NCBI GenBank assembly: GCA_023511655.1
Contig: JAIMBB010000025.1
Span: 1 to 32,260 of the forward strand
Reading direction: 5' to 3'
DNA length: 32,260 bases
Source: Anaerolineae bacterium
GTDB taxonomy: Bacteria > Chloroflexota > Anaerolineae > J036 > Brachytrichaceae
The position numbers and the translations under genes are program-made. Below are positions 24,803 to 32,186 of this stretch, one piece after another. How positions within the stretch are numbered: position 1 is the first letter of the stretch; each line of letters begins with the position of its first letter. Below the pieces are notes generated by a model that worked only from the letters and a program-made list of their open reading frames with translations, made no database searches and was not told where the DNA came from.

Positions 24803-25071
24803 GTCTGCCCGAGCGGCCACGCAGGGCCGCTCGCACATCACACCGCCGCCCGTTGTAGGGGCGACCCTATGTGGTCGCTCGCATGGCACGGTCGCCCGCG
24901 TGATCACCCATGCGCGAACGGGCAGCGCAGGACATAGATGCAAACCCTCGCATCCCTCGTATTTCTTCTCATAACCGGTCGCAAGACCGGATTCCTGCCC
25001 AGGCGAGCAGTGGCTGAGCGATTTCTGAGCCGTTCGCCGGGCTATCGCATTCCATATCCAGGTGGGCTGTC
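24803..25071. other. Intergenic region with dispersed palindromes
   Basis: 269 bp before msrP with no gene recognised. It contains two REP-like palindromes (annotated separately) and a third hairpin, ACCGGTC-gcaa-GACCGG(A) at 24974-24991. No clear -35/-10 pair for msrP was found. The ribosome-binding site of msrP (AGGTGGG) lies at the right edge. Confidence 0.55.
24811..24882. repeat. REP-like palindromic units
   Basis: GAGCGGCC-acgcag-GGCCGCTC (24811-24832) is followed by a unit containing GGGGCGACC-ctatgt-GGTCGCTC (about 24858-24880). Both have 7-8 bp arms, a 6-nt loop and end in CTCG. The second resembles the GTAGGGGCGACC-type repeat scattered between genes in several bacterial genomes. 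Confidence 0.6.
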
Positions 25072-26088
25072 ATGAGCAAATTCAAGAATACGATCAGGGA
25101 AGACGAGGTCACGCCCGAGCACGTGTATCACTCGCGGCGCGACTTCATCAGGCTGGGTGTGTGGGCGTTTGCGGGCGCGGCCGCATTGGCGGCGTGCGGC
25201 GTCAACAACGGATCGCAGGCGAATCAGCGGGTGGAACCGACTGCAGTTCAAAAGTCGCCGGCCGTTGATGCAACAACCTCGGCTCCCGCCGCCGTCGCGC
25301 CTGCCGGGCCAGGAGACACCGATGAGTTGGGCAACAAGCTCAACACCTTCGAGCAGATTACGACCTACAACAACTACTACGAGTTCACCAGCGACAAGGA
25401 GCAGGTGGCTGTTTTGTCGAAGGACTTCAAGTCGTCGCCATGGAAGGTCGAGGTGGCCGGACTGGTCGGCAAACCGATGACGTATGACATGGATGACCTG
25501 CGGACGCGGTTCCCGCAGGAAGAGCGCATCTATCGCTTGCGTTGCGTCGAAGGCTGGAGCATGGTCATCCCCTGGACTGGATTCCCCTTGCACAGGCTGC
25601 TCAACGAGGTCGGGCCAAAGTCGAACGCCAGATTCGTGCGCTTCGTCTCGCTGGATGATCCCAAGCAATTTCCGGGTCAGAACGACATCTTCTCGTTCCA
25701 ATGGCCATACACCGAAGCCTTGCGCATGGATGAGGCGATGCACGATTTGACGCTGTTGGTGACCGGCTTGTATGGCAAGCCGTTGCCGAATCCGAACGGT
25801 GCGCCCTTGCGGCTGGCGGTGCCGTGGAAGTATGGCTTCAAGAGCGCCAAGGCCATCGTCAAGATCGAGCTGGTCGAAGAGCAGCCGACGACGTTTTGGA
25901 CGATTGCGAATCCGGCCGAATACGGCTTCTACGCCAACGTCAACCCGGCCGTGCCGCACCCGCGCTGGACGCAGGCCACCGAGCGGCGCATCGGCGAAAC
26001 CGGCCGGCGCAGGACGCTGCCGTTCAACGGTTACGCCGAACAAGTGGCCGCGCTGTACCACGGGATGGATTTGGCGGTGAACTATTAA
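25072..26088 (+). CDS. msrP: Methionine sulfoxide reductase catalytic subunit MsrP (YedY-type molybdoenzyme)
   Basis: A 338-residue sulfite-oxidase-fold molybdoenzyme that repairs oxidised methionine in exported proteins. The Tat signal SRRDFIRLG (21-29) leads to a lipobox-like LAAC with Cys42, so this copy may be lipid-anchored, unlike Escherichia coli MsrP. The molybdenum-ligating Cys158 lies in RLRCVEGWSMVIPW. NYYEF (101-105) and the C-terminal VPWKYGFKSAKAIVKIE are family signatures. The ATG at 25072 has AGGTGGG about 7 nt upstream. It is followed by msrQ, its electron donor, after a 132-bp gap holding a repeat. Confidence 0.94.
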   Translation: MSKFKNTIREDEVTPEHVYHSRRDFIRLGVWAFAGAAALAACGVNNGSQANQRVEPTAVQKSPAVDATTSAPAAVAPAGPGDTDELGNKLNTFEQITTYNNYYEFTSDKEQVAVLSKDFKSSPWKVEVAGLVGKPMTYDMDDLRTRFPQEERIYRLRCVEGWSMVIPWTGFPLHRLLNEVGPKSNARFVRFVSLDDPKQFPGQNDIFSFQWPYTEALRMDEAMHDLTLLVTGLYGKPLPNPNGAPLRLAVPWKYGFKSAKAIVKIELVEEQPTTFWTIANPAEYGFYANVNPAVPHPRWTQATERRIGETGRRRTLPFNGYAEQVAALYHGMDLAVNY

Positions 26089-26097
26089 CTGCTGGTC

Positions 26098-26208
26098 TTG
26101 TCGTTCTGAACCCGCCCGGCGACGCGTCTGTGGGCGGGTGAGGAATATGCGCATTCAAGCGACGTGCTTGTAAGCTGGCAAAGGTTCCTCACTTCGTTCG
26201 GAATGACA
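26098..26208. mobile_element. MITE-like inverted repeat element between msrP and msrQ
   Basis: The ends TTGTCGTTCTGAAC (26098-26111) and GTTCGGAATGACA (26196-26208) are imperfect terminal inverted repeats. Inside are CCCGCCC (26111-26117) paired with GGGCGGG (26132-26138). Next to the right end, GGTTCCTCACTTC precedes the terminal repeat. The GGTTCCTCACTTCGTTCGGAATGACA style is a familiar dispersed intergenic repeat. It has no coding capacity and no obvious target duplication. Confidence 0.55.
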
Positions 26209-26220
26209 GCATTGCCGATC

Positions 26221-26937
26221 ATGACCACATCAACTGCCAAGCCCGCACCGAAGAAGCCGGAGACGCTGCTGGACAAGATCAAGGCACAAGTATCGCAGCC
26301 ACTGTCGTGGCTCGTCGCGATCGGGTGCCTGGCGCCGCTGGCTGTGCTGGTTTACCAAACGATCACCGACAACGCCACCGCCAACCCGATTCAGTATCTA
26401 ACCATCCAGACTGGCAAGATCGCGCTGATCCTGTTGGTGCTGTCGCTGGCCTGCACGCCGATCGTCACTGTCACCAACTGGAAGACGGCGACCAAGGTCA
26501 AGCGCGCGCTGGGGCTGTATGGCTTTTTGTATGTGTGCGTGCATTTCGGCGTGTTCGTGTTCGACAACGGCCTGCTCGACGGGATGATTGACGCCGTCGC
26601 CGTCGTGGGCGCAATCGTCGAGAAGCGTTTTGCCATCGCCGGCTTCCTCGCATTCTGTCTGCTCATCCCGCTTGCCATCACCTCGACAAAAGGCTGGCAG
26701 AAGCGGCTGGGCAAACGCTGGAAGAAGCTGCACAGGCTGGTCTATCTCATCGTCCCCATCGCCGTGTTGCACTTCGCCTGGCTGGTCAAGAGCATCGTCG
26801 TGCGCCCCGAGCCGATCGCGTGGGGCGTGGTCGTGGCGCTGTTGTTGATCGCGCGCATACCGCGGGTGCGTAAATCGCTGACCGATTTTCGCGCCCGCTA
26901 CGCCAGGTTCGCCAATGCCTCGCGCCCCGCACGCTGA
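26221..26937 (+). CDS. msrQ: MsrQ heme-containing membrane subunit of the MsrPQ system
   Basis: A 238-residue membrane protein of the YedZ/MsrQ ferric-reductase-like family, which brings quinol electrons to MsrP through b-type heme. About six TM helices are visible. Candidate heme ligands are His in YVCVHFGVFV, His in KKLHRLVYLI and His in VLHFAWL. The N-terminal cytoplasmic segment (about residues 1-25) is Lys/Pro-rich. The ATG at 26221 gives a normal N-terminus; earlier in-frame starts lie within the MITE-like repeat. No clear Shine-Dalgarno is seen, so it may depend on transcription through msrP. Confidence 0.92.
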   Translation: MTTSTAKPAPKKPETLLDKIKAQVSQPLSWLVAIGCLAPLAVLVYQTITDNATANPIQYLTIQTGKIALILLVLSLACTPIVTVTNWKTATKVKRALGLYGFLYVCVHFGVFVFDNGLLDGMIDAVAVVGAIVEKRFAIAGFLAFCLLIPLAITSTKGWQKRLGKRWKKLHRLVYLIVPIAVLHFAWLVKSIVVRPEPIAWGVVVALLLIARIPRVRKSLTDFRARYARFANASRPAR

Positions 26938-27035
26938 GCGTTTGCTGATTTCCCGAAATCCATGAATGCAAGTCCGTGCGTTGTTCGAATGACATGATGT
27001 AAGTCAAGGATTTCGTGAAGGAGAAGACTCGAAAC

Positions 27036-28829
27036 ATGAAAAGACGACTGTTCCTCAAGCATGCAGCTATCGCCACGGCGATCGCTGCGACGACGCTGGC
27101 TGCACCGGCCGGGCAGTTCGTTGCTGCCCAAACCATGCAGCCGATGAACATCGCCGAAACGGCGATGGCCGATCCGCAGTTCAGCACGCTCGTGAAGGCT
27201 GTGATTGCCGCGGAGTTGCCGGATGCGCTCAAGGACCCGAACGCCTCACTGACCGTGTTCGCTCCGACCGACGCCGCCTTCGCCAAGCTCGATCCGGCCA
27301 TGCTGGCCGACCTGCTCAAGCCGGCGAATAAGGACAAGCTCAGGCAGATCCTGCTCTATCACGTTGTGCCGACCAAGATCACCTCGAAGGACGTGAGGGG
27401 CATGGGCGGCAAAGGCACGCCGAAGACGCTGCACGGCTCGATGGTGAACGTGACGACCATCGGCAGGGACATCTACGTCAACGAGGCTAAAGTCATCAAG
27501 GCCGATATCCCTTCGAGCAACGGCGTGATCCACGCGATTGACACGGTGCTGATCCCGCCCGACATGAACATGAGCAACATCGCTGCGGTGGCGATGATGA
27601 ACCCAATGTTCAACACCCTATCGGCGCTGGTGACGCAGGCCGGCTTGGGAGATGCGCTCAAGGACCCCAAGGCCACGCTGACCGTGTTCGCCCCCACCGA
27701 CGAAGCCTTCGCCAAGCTGCCGAAGGAAGTGACCGCCGCGTTGCTCAAGGACAAGAAGAAGCTGCAGGCCGTGCTGCTGTATCACGTGCTCGGCGCGAGA
27801 GTGACCAGCAAGGATGTGATGGGCATGGGCGGCAAGGGCACGCCGAAGACGCTGAACGGCGCAATGGTCAACGTCACCACCATCGGCGATGCGATCTACG
27901 TGAACGAGGCCAAGGTGATCAAAGCCGATGTGCCGACCACCAACGGCGTAATCCATGTGATTGACCGCGTGTTGCTGCCGCCGGACATGATGGCAATGAG
28001 CACGATCGCCGCCGCGGCGATGATGGAGCCGATGTTCAACACGCTCTCGGCAGCCGTCACGGTGGCCGGCCTGGGTGATACGCTCAAGGACCCCAAGAGC
28101 GCGCTGACCGTGCTCGCCCCCACCGATGAGGCCTTTGCCAAGCTGCCGGCCGGCACCGTCGAAGCCTTGCTCAAGGACCCCGAAGCGTTGAAGAAAGTCC
28201 TGCTGTATCACGTCATCCCCGGCAAACTGACCAGCAGGCAGCTCAAGGGCGAGCTGAAGACGGTGAACGGCGCCAAGGTCAATCTGACCACCATCGGCGG
28301 CAGCGTGTATGCCAACGAGGCCAAGGTGATCAAGCCCGACGTGCGAACCGGCAACGGCTTCATCCACGTGATTGACACAGTGTTGCTGCCGCCCGATATG
28401 AACATGAGCAACATCGCGGCCGTGGCGATGATGAACCCACAGTTCAACACGCTGTCGCGGTTGGTGACGCTGGCCGGCCTGGGCGACGCGCTGAAGGATC
28501 CGAAGGCTACGCTGACCGTGTTCGCCCCGACCGACGCCGCCTTTGCCAAGGTGCCCAAGGCCACGCTCGACGCGCTGGCCAAAGACCCGGAGAAACTGAA
28601 GAAGGTATTACTGTATCACGTGTTGGGCACGAAGGTGACCAGCGCAGACGTGGCCGGCATGGGCGGCATGGGGCAACCCAAGACTCTGGAAGGCTCGATG
28701 CTTGACGTCACGACCAAAGATGGCACGATCTTCGTGAACAACGCCAAGGTGATCAAGGCCGATGTGCCGACGGTCAACGGCGTGATCCACGCGATTGACG
28801 CAGTGCTGCTTCCGCCAGACATGAGGTGA
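27036..28829 (+). CDS. Exported protein with four tandem fasciclin (FAS1) domains
   Basis: A 597-residue secreted protein. A Tat-like signal KRRLFLKHAA begins it, with likely cleavage near residue 31 (FVAAQT). Four FAS1 repeats of about 135-145 residues follow. Each shows TLTVFAPTDAAFAKL-like H1 and LLYHV(V/L)-like motifs, and ends GVIHxIDxVLLPPDM. FAS1 domains mediate adhesion or matrix and polysaccharide binding. The repeats are very similar at DNA level, so they arose by recent internal duplication; the third lacks the GMGGKGTPKTL insert found in the others. The ATG at 27036 has GAAGGAGAAG 10-19 nt upstream; a GTG at 27015 is less likely. No anchor or TM helix is seen at the C-terminus. 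Confidence 0.93.
   Translation: MKRRLFLKHAAIATAIAATTLAAPAGQFVAAQTMQPMNIAETAMADPQFSTLVKAVIAAELPDALKDPNASLTVFAPTDAAFAKLDPAMLADLLKPANKDKLRQILLYHVVPTKITSKDVRGMGGKGTPKTLHGSMVNVTTIGRDIYVNEAKVIKADIPSSNGVIHAIDTVLIPPDMNMSNIAAVAMMNPMFNTLSALVTQAGLGDALKDPKATLTVFAPTDEAFAKLPKEVTAALLKDKKKLQAVLLYHVLGARVTSKDVMGMGGKGTPKTLNGAMVNVTTIGDAIYVNEAKVIKADVPTTNGVIHVIDRVLLPPDMMAMSTIAAAAMMEPMFNTLSAAVTVAGLGDTLKDPKSALTVLAPTDEAFAKLPAGTVEALLKDPEALKKVLLYHVIPGKLTSRQLKGELKTVNGAKVNLTTIGGSVYANEAKVIKPDVRTGNGFIHVIDTVLLPPDMNMSNIAAVAMMNPQFNTLSRLVTLAGLGDALKDPKATLTVFAPTDAAFAKVPKATLDALAKDPEKLKKVLLYHVLGTKVTSADVAGMGGMGQPKTLEGSMLDVTTKDGTIFVNNAKVIKADVPTVNGVIHAIDAVLLPPDMR
27144..28829 (+). repeat. Four tandem coding repeats (FAS1 units)
   Basis: Units begin near 27144, 27564, 27990 and 28398, each about 410-430 bp, with long near-identical DNA blocks such as AACATGAGCAACATCGC (27566 and 28400 regions). 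They encode the four FAS1 domains. Their similarity makes the gene prone to repeat-number change and assembly collapse. Confidence 0.75.
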
Positions 28830-28861
28830 TCGTTAAATCCCGCGCTCACCGACCCTGCGCA

Positions 28862-28895
28862 CGATTCGGACGCCGCCGGCGTCCGAATCGCTTTT
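28862..28895 (+). terminator. Intrinsic terminator after the fasciclin gene
   Basis: CGATTCGGACGCC (28862-28874) and GGCGTCCGAATCG (28878-28890) form a perfect 13-bp stem with a 3-nt loop, followed by CTTTTC. It begins 33 bp after the fasciclin stop codon. Confidence 0.88.
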
Positions 28896-28902
28896 CCTGA
28901 CA

Positions 28903-28908
28903 TATACT
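28903..28908 (+). promoter_or_regulatory. Candidate -10 box of the membrane protein gene
   Basis: TATACT (28903-28908) lies 23 bp before the ATG at 28932, just after the terminator. No good -35 is visible because that position falls in the terminator stem. Confidence 0.35.
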
Positions 28909-28931
28909 CGCGGGCTGTCGGCCAATAAGTC

Positions 28932-29795
28932 ATGCAGCCCGTGAAACAAGTTTCTGTGCGTTTTCGTCCGCTTGACCTGAACGATACGATCAGTGAGTCT
29001 TCCCAGCTCGTGCTCACCCATGCGCTCGTATTCCTCGGCGCGATGCTGTTCACCAACCTGCCGCTCTTGCTCTGGCAGGTGCTCGCCTTGACCCAGCCTT
29101 CGCAATGGATGGTGCCACCCCGTTACAGCTCGGTGCGCGATATTGACACGGTGGCCAGCGTGATCCTGCGCTCGTTGGATGGATTCGATATTCGGCTGGC
29201 AGCGAGCACAGCCGTGTCGTTCCTCGTTGGCCTGTGGCAATCCGGTGCGGCTACCCGTGTCGCGTCGCGTTGCTATTTTGGACATGCGGTCGGCGTCGCC
29301 GAGTCGGCCACCGAGGCGTGGACGCGGATGCCGTCGCTCCTCGTCGGCGGCGCCGCGCCGGCGGGGTTCGTGACCCTGGCCGGCTGGCTGAGCACCAAAG
29401 ACGTCGCCGGGATCGCCGCGTGCGCCATCCTCTTGCTGGTGACCTATCCGTTCTGGCTGTTCGTCACGCCGGCCGTGATGAACGAAGGGCTGGGCGGGAT
29501 CGCTGCGTTGCGGCGCAGCGCGCGGCTGGCTGCACATGCCTACGGCCATGTGCTGGCGGTGTGGCTGGTGCTGGAACTGCTGCTCTTCCTCGCCTCGCTC
29601 ATGCCGTTCTTCATGATCGGACTGGTGGGTGCCGCATCCGACTCGGCTCAGACCAACCGCATCGCGACGGTGTTGCTGGGCAACCTGGCCGCCTTCGTGA
29701 TCGTGCCCTTTCGCATGACGGTGATCGCGCTGCTGTATTACGACGTGCGCCGGCGCAAAGAGGGACGCGCGTCAGTGCTGCGCGCCTGCGACTGA
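28932..29795 (+). CDS. Multi-pass membrane protein, GPDPase_memb/DUF975-like
   Basis: A 287-residue integral membrane protein with about six hydrophobic segments (about 28-55, 93-113, 135-155, 160-185, 205-235 and 245-270). The opening RFRPLDLNDTISESSQLVLTH and the ending VIALLYYDVRRRKEG resemble the membrane domain found in glycerophosphodiester phosphodiesterase-associated and DUF975-type proteins, which typically end LLYYDLRVRREG. No catalytic motif is seen. Function unknown; such proteins are often near envelope or protease genes. It sits alone between two terminator/promoter regions. Confidence 0.75.
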   Translation: MQPVKQVSVRFRPLDLNDTISESSQLVLTHALVFLGAMLFTNLPLLLWQVLALTQPSQWMVPPRYSSVRDIDTVASVILRSLDGFDIRLAASTAVSFLVGLWQSGAATRVASRCYFGHAVGVAESATEAWTRMPSLLVGGAAPAGFVTLAGWLSTKDVAGIAACAILLLVTYPFWLFVTPAVMNEGLGGIAALRRSARLAAHAYGHVLAVWLVLELLLFLASLMPFFMIGLVGAASDSAQTNRIATVLLGNLAAFVIVPFRMTVIALLYYDVRRRKEGRASVLRACD

Positions 29796-29904
29796 ACTGC
29801 GTTGGGAGTGAAGTTTCATCCCTTGAGGCGCGAGTCTGTAGCGCGTTGTTGCGGCCAGAGCTGCTCCAAATTCCGAATCCCGATTCGCGCACAAGGTGGG
29901 TTTC

Positions 29905-29913
29905 TGCTATACA
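29905..29913 (+). promoter_or_regulatory. Extended -10 element of the enolase-superfamily gene
   Basis: TGCTATACA (extended -10) ends 8 bp before the ATG at 29922, and no ribosome-binding site is present. The arrangement predicts a leaderless transcript. Confidence 0.45.
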
Positions 29914-29921
29914 TCGCCACC

Positions 29922-31112
29922 ATGAAGATCACATCTGTCAAAACGGCTGCTACTGTCGGCCATGGCATGCACCTGTGGGTCAAGGTTACTACCGACGCCG
30001 GCGTCACCGGCATCGGCGAATGCGTGCACGGCGGCAAGCAGGCCATCGCCATCATCCAGTATCTCGAACAAAAGCTGATTGGGCGCGATCCTTTTGCGAT
30101 TGATGCCCTCTTCGAGGAGATGCGCCGGGGACACGTCTTCGACGGCGGCACGGGCGGCGCACTCATTACGGCGCTCACCGGCATCGAGATCGCGCTGTGG
30201 GACGTGAAGGGCAAAGCGCTGGGTGTGCCCGTCTACGAGCTGCTGGGCGGCAAGTTCCGCGACAAAATCTGGATGTACTGCGACTGCCAGGTGGATCCGG
30301 GCATGGAGTTCGACGAGATCGAACAAGTGGTGCACGGCGTGCTGGCCAAGGGCTTCACCGCGCTCAAGATAGACCTTGACATCGGCGCGTACTCCGCCAA
30401 GCGCATCCCGGTGGATGCCGATACCCAGGTGCTGACGTTGAAGGAGGGCACCTTCAGCAAGGATAGGTTCAACCACACTGCCATGCAGCGTGAACACGAG
30501 CGCATGCTGCAGGTAGTGGACATGGTGACGCGCGCGGCCGGCAAAGATGTAGCCGTCGCCGCCGACGTGCATACCCGCCTGGACGTGCCCAGCGCCATCC
30601 GGCTGGTGCGCGACCTGGATCAATATCACCTGCTCTGGCTGGAGGAGCCGGTGCCGCCCGAGAACATTGACGCCATGCGCGAGGTGAAGCGGCACAGCAC
30701 CACGCCGATCTGCGCCGGCGAGAACATCTACCTGCGCTTCGGCTTTCGCGAGCTGTTCGAGAAGCAGGCTGTGGACATCGTCATGCCCGACCTGCCCAAG
30801 TGCGGCGGCCTGAGCGATGGGCGCAAGATCGCCAACCTGGCCGAGCTGTATTACATCCCCTTCGCGCCGCACAACGTGTCGTCGCCCATCGGCACCATGG
30901 CCAGCGCGCACGTGTGCGCCAGCGTGCCGAACTTCCTGGTGCTGGAGTGGCACTGGAACGAGCGGCCATACTGGACCACGATCATCAAGGAGAAAGAGGA
31001 CATCATCAAGAACGGGTACATTGCGCTGACCGACCGGCCCGGCATCGGCGTCGAACTGGACGAAGAGGTCGCGCGCCAGTATCAGTATCCGGGCACGACG
31101 TGGTTTGAATAG
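29922..31112 (+). CDS. Enolase-superfamily dehydratase (mandelate racemase/galactonate dehydratase-like)
   Basis: A 396-residue enzyme of the mandelate racemase/muconate-lactonising group. The N-terminal capping domain (1-115) is followed by a TIM barrel: Lys149 in ALKIDLD, metal ligands Asp215 (ADVH), Glu241 (WLEEPVPPEN) and Glu267 (CAGENIYLR), then Asp290 and the general-acid/base His317 (APHNVSSP). The FRELFEKQAVDIVMPD...GG segment resembles D-galactonate or related sugar-acid dehydratases, which form 2-keto-3-deoxy acids. The start is the ATG at 29922, matching the family N-terminus (MKITSVKT); upstream sequence in the same frame is open but not family-like. Exact substrate not assignable. 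Just after it the cassette region begins. Confidence 0.88.
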   Translation: MKITSVKTAATVGHGMHLWVKVTTDAGVTGIGECVHGGKQAIAIIQYLEQKLIGRDPFAIDALFEEMRRGHVFDGGTGGALITALTGIEIALWDVKGKALGVPVYELLGGKFRDKIWMYCDCQVDPGMEFDEIEQVVHGVLAKGFTALKIDLDIGAYSAKRIPVDADTQVLTLKEGTFSKDRFNHTAMQREHERMLQVVDMVTRAAGKDVAVAADVHTRLDVPSAIRLVRDLDQYHLLWLEEPVPPENIDAMREVKRHSTTPICAGENIYLRFGFRELFEKQAVDIVMPDLPKCGGLSDGRKIANLAELYYIPFAPHNVSSPIGTMASAHVCASVPNFLVLEWHWNERPYWTTIIKEKEDIIKNGYIALTDRPGIGVELDEEVARQYQYPGTTWFE

Positions 31113-31256
31113 TGGTGTCGGGGGTGTCGTGTTTCTGTGCGGGGCGTTTTCGCCCTGGAGACGTGGCGATACAGGAAGAGGAGCGCAGCGAGCGCCTGAT
31201 TGTGGGTCGAGGCGGCGACGCGCTCCTGAGTTGCCGGGTGGGTCAGAAGAGCGTGG
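31113..31256. other. Intergenic stretch before the cassette region
   Basis: 144 bp with no recognised gene, promoter or hairpin terminator. No GTTRRRY box typical of an attI or attC right end was found between the enolase-family stop and the first attC-like site, so the left boundary of the cassette array is not defined here. Confidence 0.4.
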
Positions 31257-31520
31257 ATGCCGGGCCGGCTGTCCAGTTATCCCTTCCTCTGGTGGTTCAT
31301 CGGCACAGTTGCGTTAACCTTCATCTACACCTGGTTGTATAACAGCGCCCAGGGTAGCCTGCTTGTTGTGACGCTCTTTCACGTTCTCACGAACACGTTC
31401 GGCGTTGTCATCTCAGGCGTGTCCGTCACTGCGCTGACAACGGTATATGTTGTGGTGGCAGTGTTACTTGTGGCCAGTTTTCGGAAAAGACAATCTTGCA
31501 CGGCGCGAAAGAGTGCGTGC
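31257..31520 (+). pseudogene. Truncated CPBP-family intramembrane protease remnant
   Basis: About 88 codons resembling the C-terminal end of a CPBP (Abi, CAAX protease-like) membrane protease: FIYTWLYNSAQGSLLVV followed by the FHVLTN motif (H-x3-N) and a last TM helix VYVVVAVLLVASF. The upstream half with the essential EExxxR motif is missing. The frame has no stop before the attC-like site at 31522 and stays open into the next gene. The sequence is AT-richer than the neighbouring host genes. Most likely the broken 3' end of a cassette gene; the ATG at 31257 is only the first available codon. Confidence 0.6.
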
Positions 31521-31521
31521 C

Positions 31522-31595
31522 GGCTAACAAGCGCTTTCAGCCGACGCCGCTCCGCTGCGCTTGCTTCGCGGCGGCTGAAGCGAGTGCCGTTGGGC
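31522..31595 (+). mobile_element. attC: attC-like integron recombination site 1
   Basis: A 74-nt imperfect palindrome with left box GGCTAAC (31522-31528) and right box GTTGGGC (31589-31595, matching GTTRRRY). Inner arms CGCTTTCAGCCG and CGGCTGAAGCG pair with one extra base in the left arm, as in the extrahelical base of attC sites. Its last 55 nt are identical to site 2. Confidence 0.8.
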
Positions 31596-31622
31596 GGCTT
31601 TCGCAAGACAGGAAAGAAGAAG

Positions 31623-32045
31623 GTGAACACAAGAAGGTTGACATCAATCATCCATGTGACAATAGTTGTGCTGTTGTTGAGTGCATGTGGTACGGTGGCA
31701 CCCACCCCTGAAGTGATGTCAGATTGTTTTCAATCGTTCAAGGTTGCTGCCTGGCAAGACCTCAATGGAGATGGCCGGTGGGACGTATCTGAGCCGTCCC
31801 TGGAAGGTGTCCAGTTCGACCTGCGGGGCATATTTGCACGGAAATGGGGTCCCGATCCCGATTCCAGCAAAGGGAAGGGCTGGTTCAGCATCTCGATCTG
31901 GTCACCCGGCGCTTGTATTAAACAAGAATACACGATTACTGCTATTCCTCCGGAATCGTATGAGCCGACGACTCCCATTACCGTCACCTTCTCCGATTCC
32001 TTGCCCTTTGAAGCGCAGTTCGGGTTCCATGCCGTCATAAAGTAG
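31623..32045 (+). CDS. Cassette-borne lipoprotein with SdrD_B/prealbumin-like domain
   Basis: A 140-residue lipoprotein. Signal peptide VNTRRLTSIIHVTIVVLLLSAC carries the lipobox LSAC. A short linker with Pro/Thr follows, then a domain starting WQDLNGDGRWDVSEPSLEGVQF, which matches the opening of SdrD_B/Cna-B-like beta-sandwich domains (DLNGDGxxDxxEPxLxGV), and a Thr/Pro-rich strand region ending FGFHAVIK. The GTG start at 31623 follows the purine run GGAAAGAAGAAG. The same frame is open upstream through attC site 1, but the signal peptide argues for this start. Specific function unknown; a surface adhesin or ligand-binding role is only a guess. Confidence 0.75.
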   Translation: MNTRRLTSIIHVTIVVLLLSACGTVAPTPEVMSDCFQSFKVAAWQDLNGDGRWDVSEPSLEGVQFDLRGIFARKWGPDPDSSKGKGWFSISIWSPGACIKQEYTITAIPPESYEPTTPITVTFSDSLPFEAQFGFHAVIK

Positions 32046-32186
32046 AACGTAGACTGCTTGACAACCTGGCATATTTTGGATGGTAGAGCTTTCATATCGA
32101 ATCCCGAAACAGCAGTACTAAGTGCAACACAATGCAAGGAGAAATCGCTCAAAGAAGTTTTCCTCTATCGGCATAGCAGCAGATGC
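32046..32186. other. AT-rich 3' part of the cassette
   Basis: 141 bp between the lipoprotein stop and attC-like site 2. No convincing gene, promoter or terminator is visible. The base composition is clearly lower in GC than the host genes to the left. Confidence 0.5.

Noticed and set aside
23348-24943. Long open frame on the minus strand opposite the sugar-binding lipoprotein
   Set aside because: The sense strand has a signal peptide, lipobox and ribosome-binding site; the antisense product has no recognisable domain.
27144-28829. Regular repeats that might suggest a CRISPR or minisatellite
   Set aside because: The repeat units are over 400 bp and encode complete fasciclin domains, so they are protein-domain duplications.
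31105-31320. An attI site or left-hand attC before the CPBP remnant
   Set aside because: No GTTRRRY box with a partner RYYYAAC box was found by eye between the enolase-family stop and 31521.
31112-31342. EEERSER in an alternative frame just upstream of the CPBP remnant, resembling the EExxxR motif
   Set aside because: The spacing is wrong, the surrounding residues are not membrane-like, and the frame differs from the remnant; probably chance.
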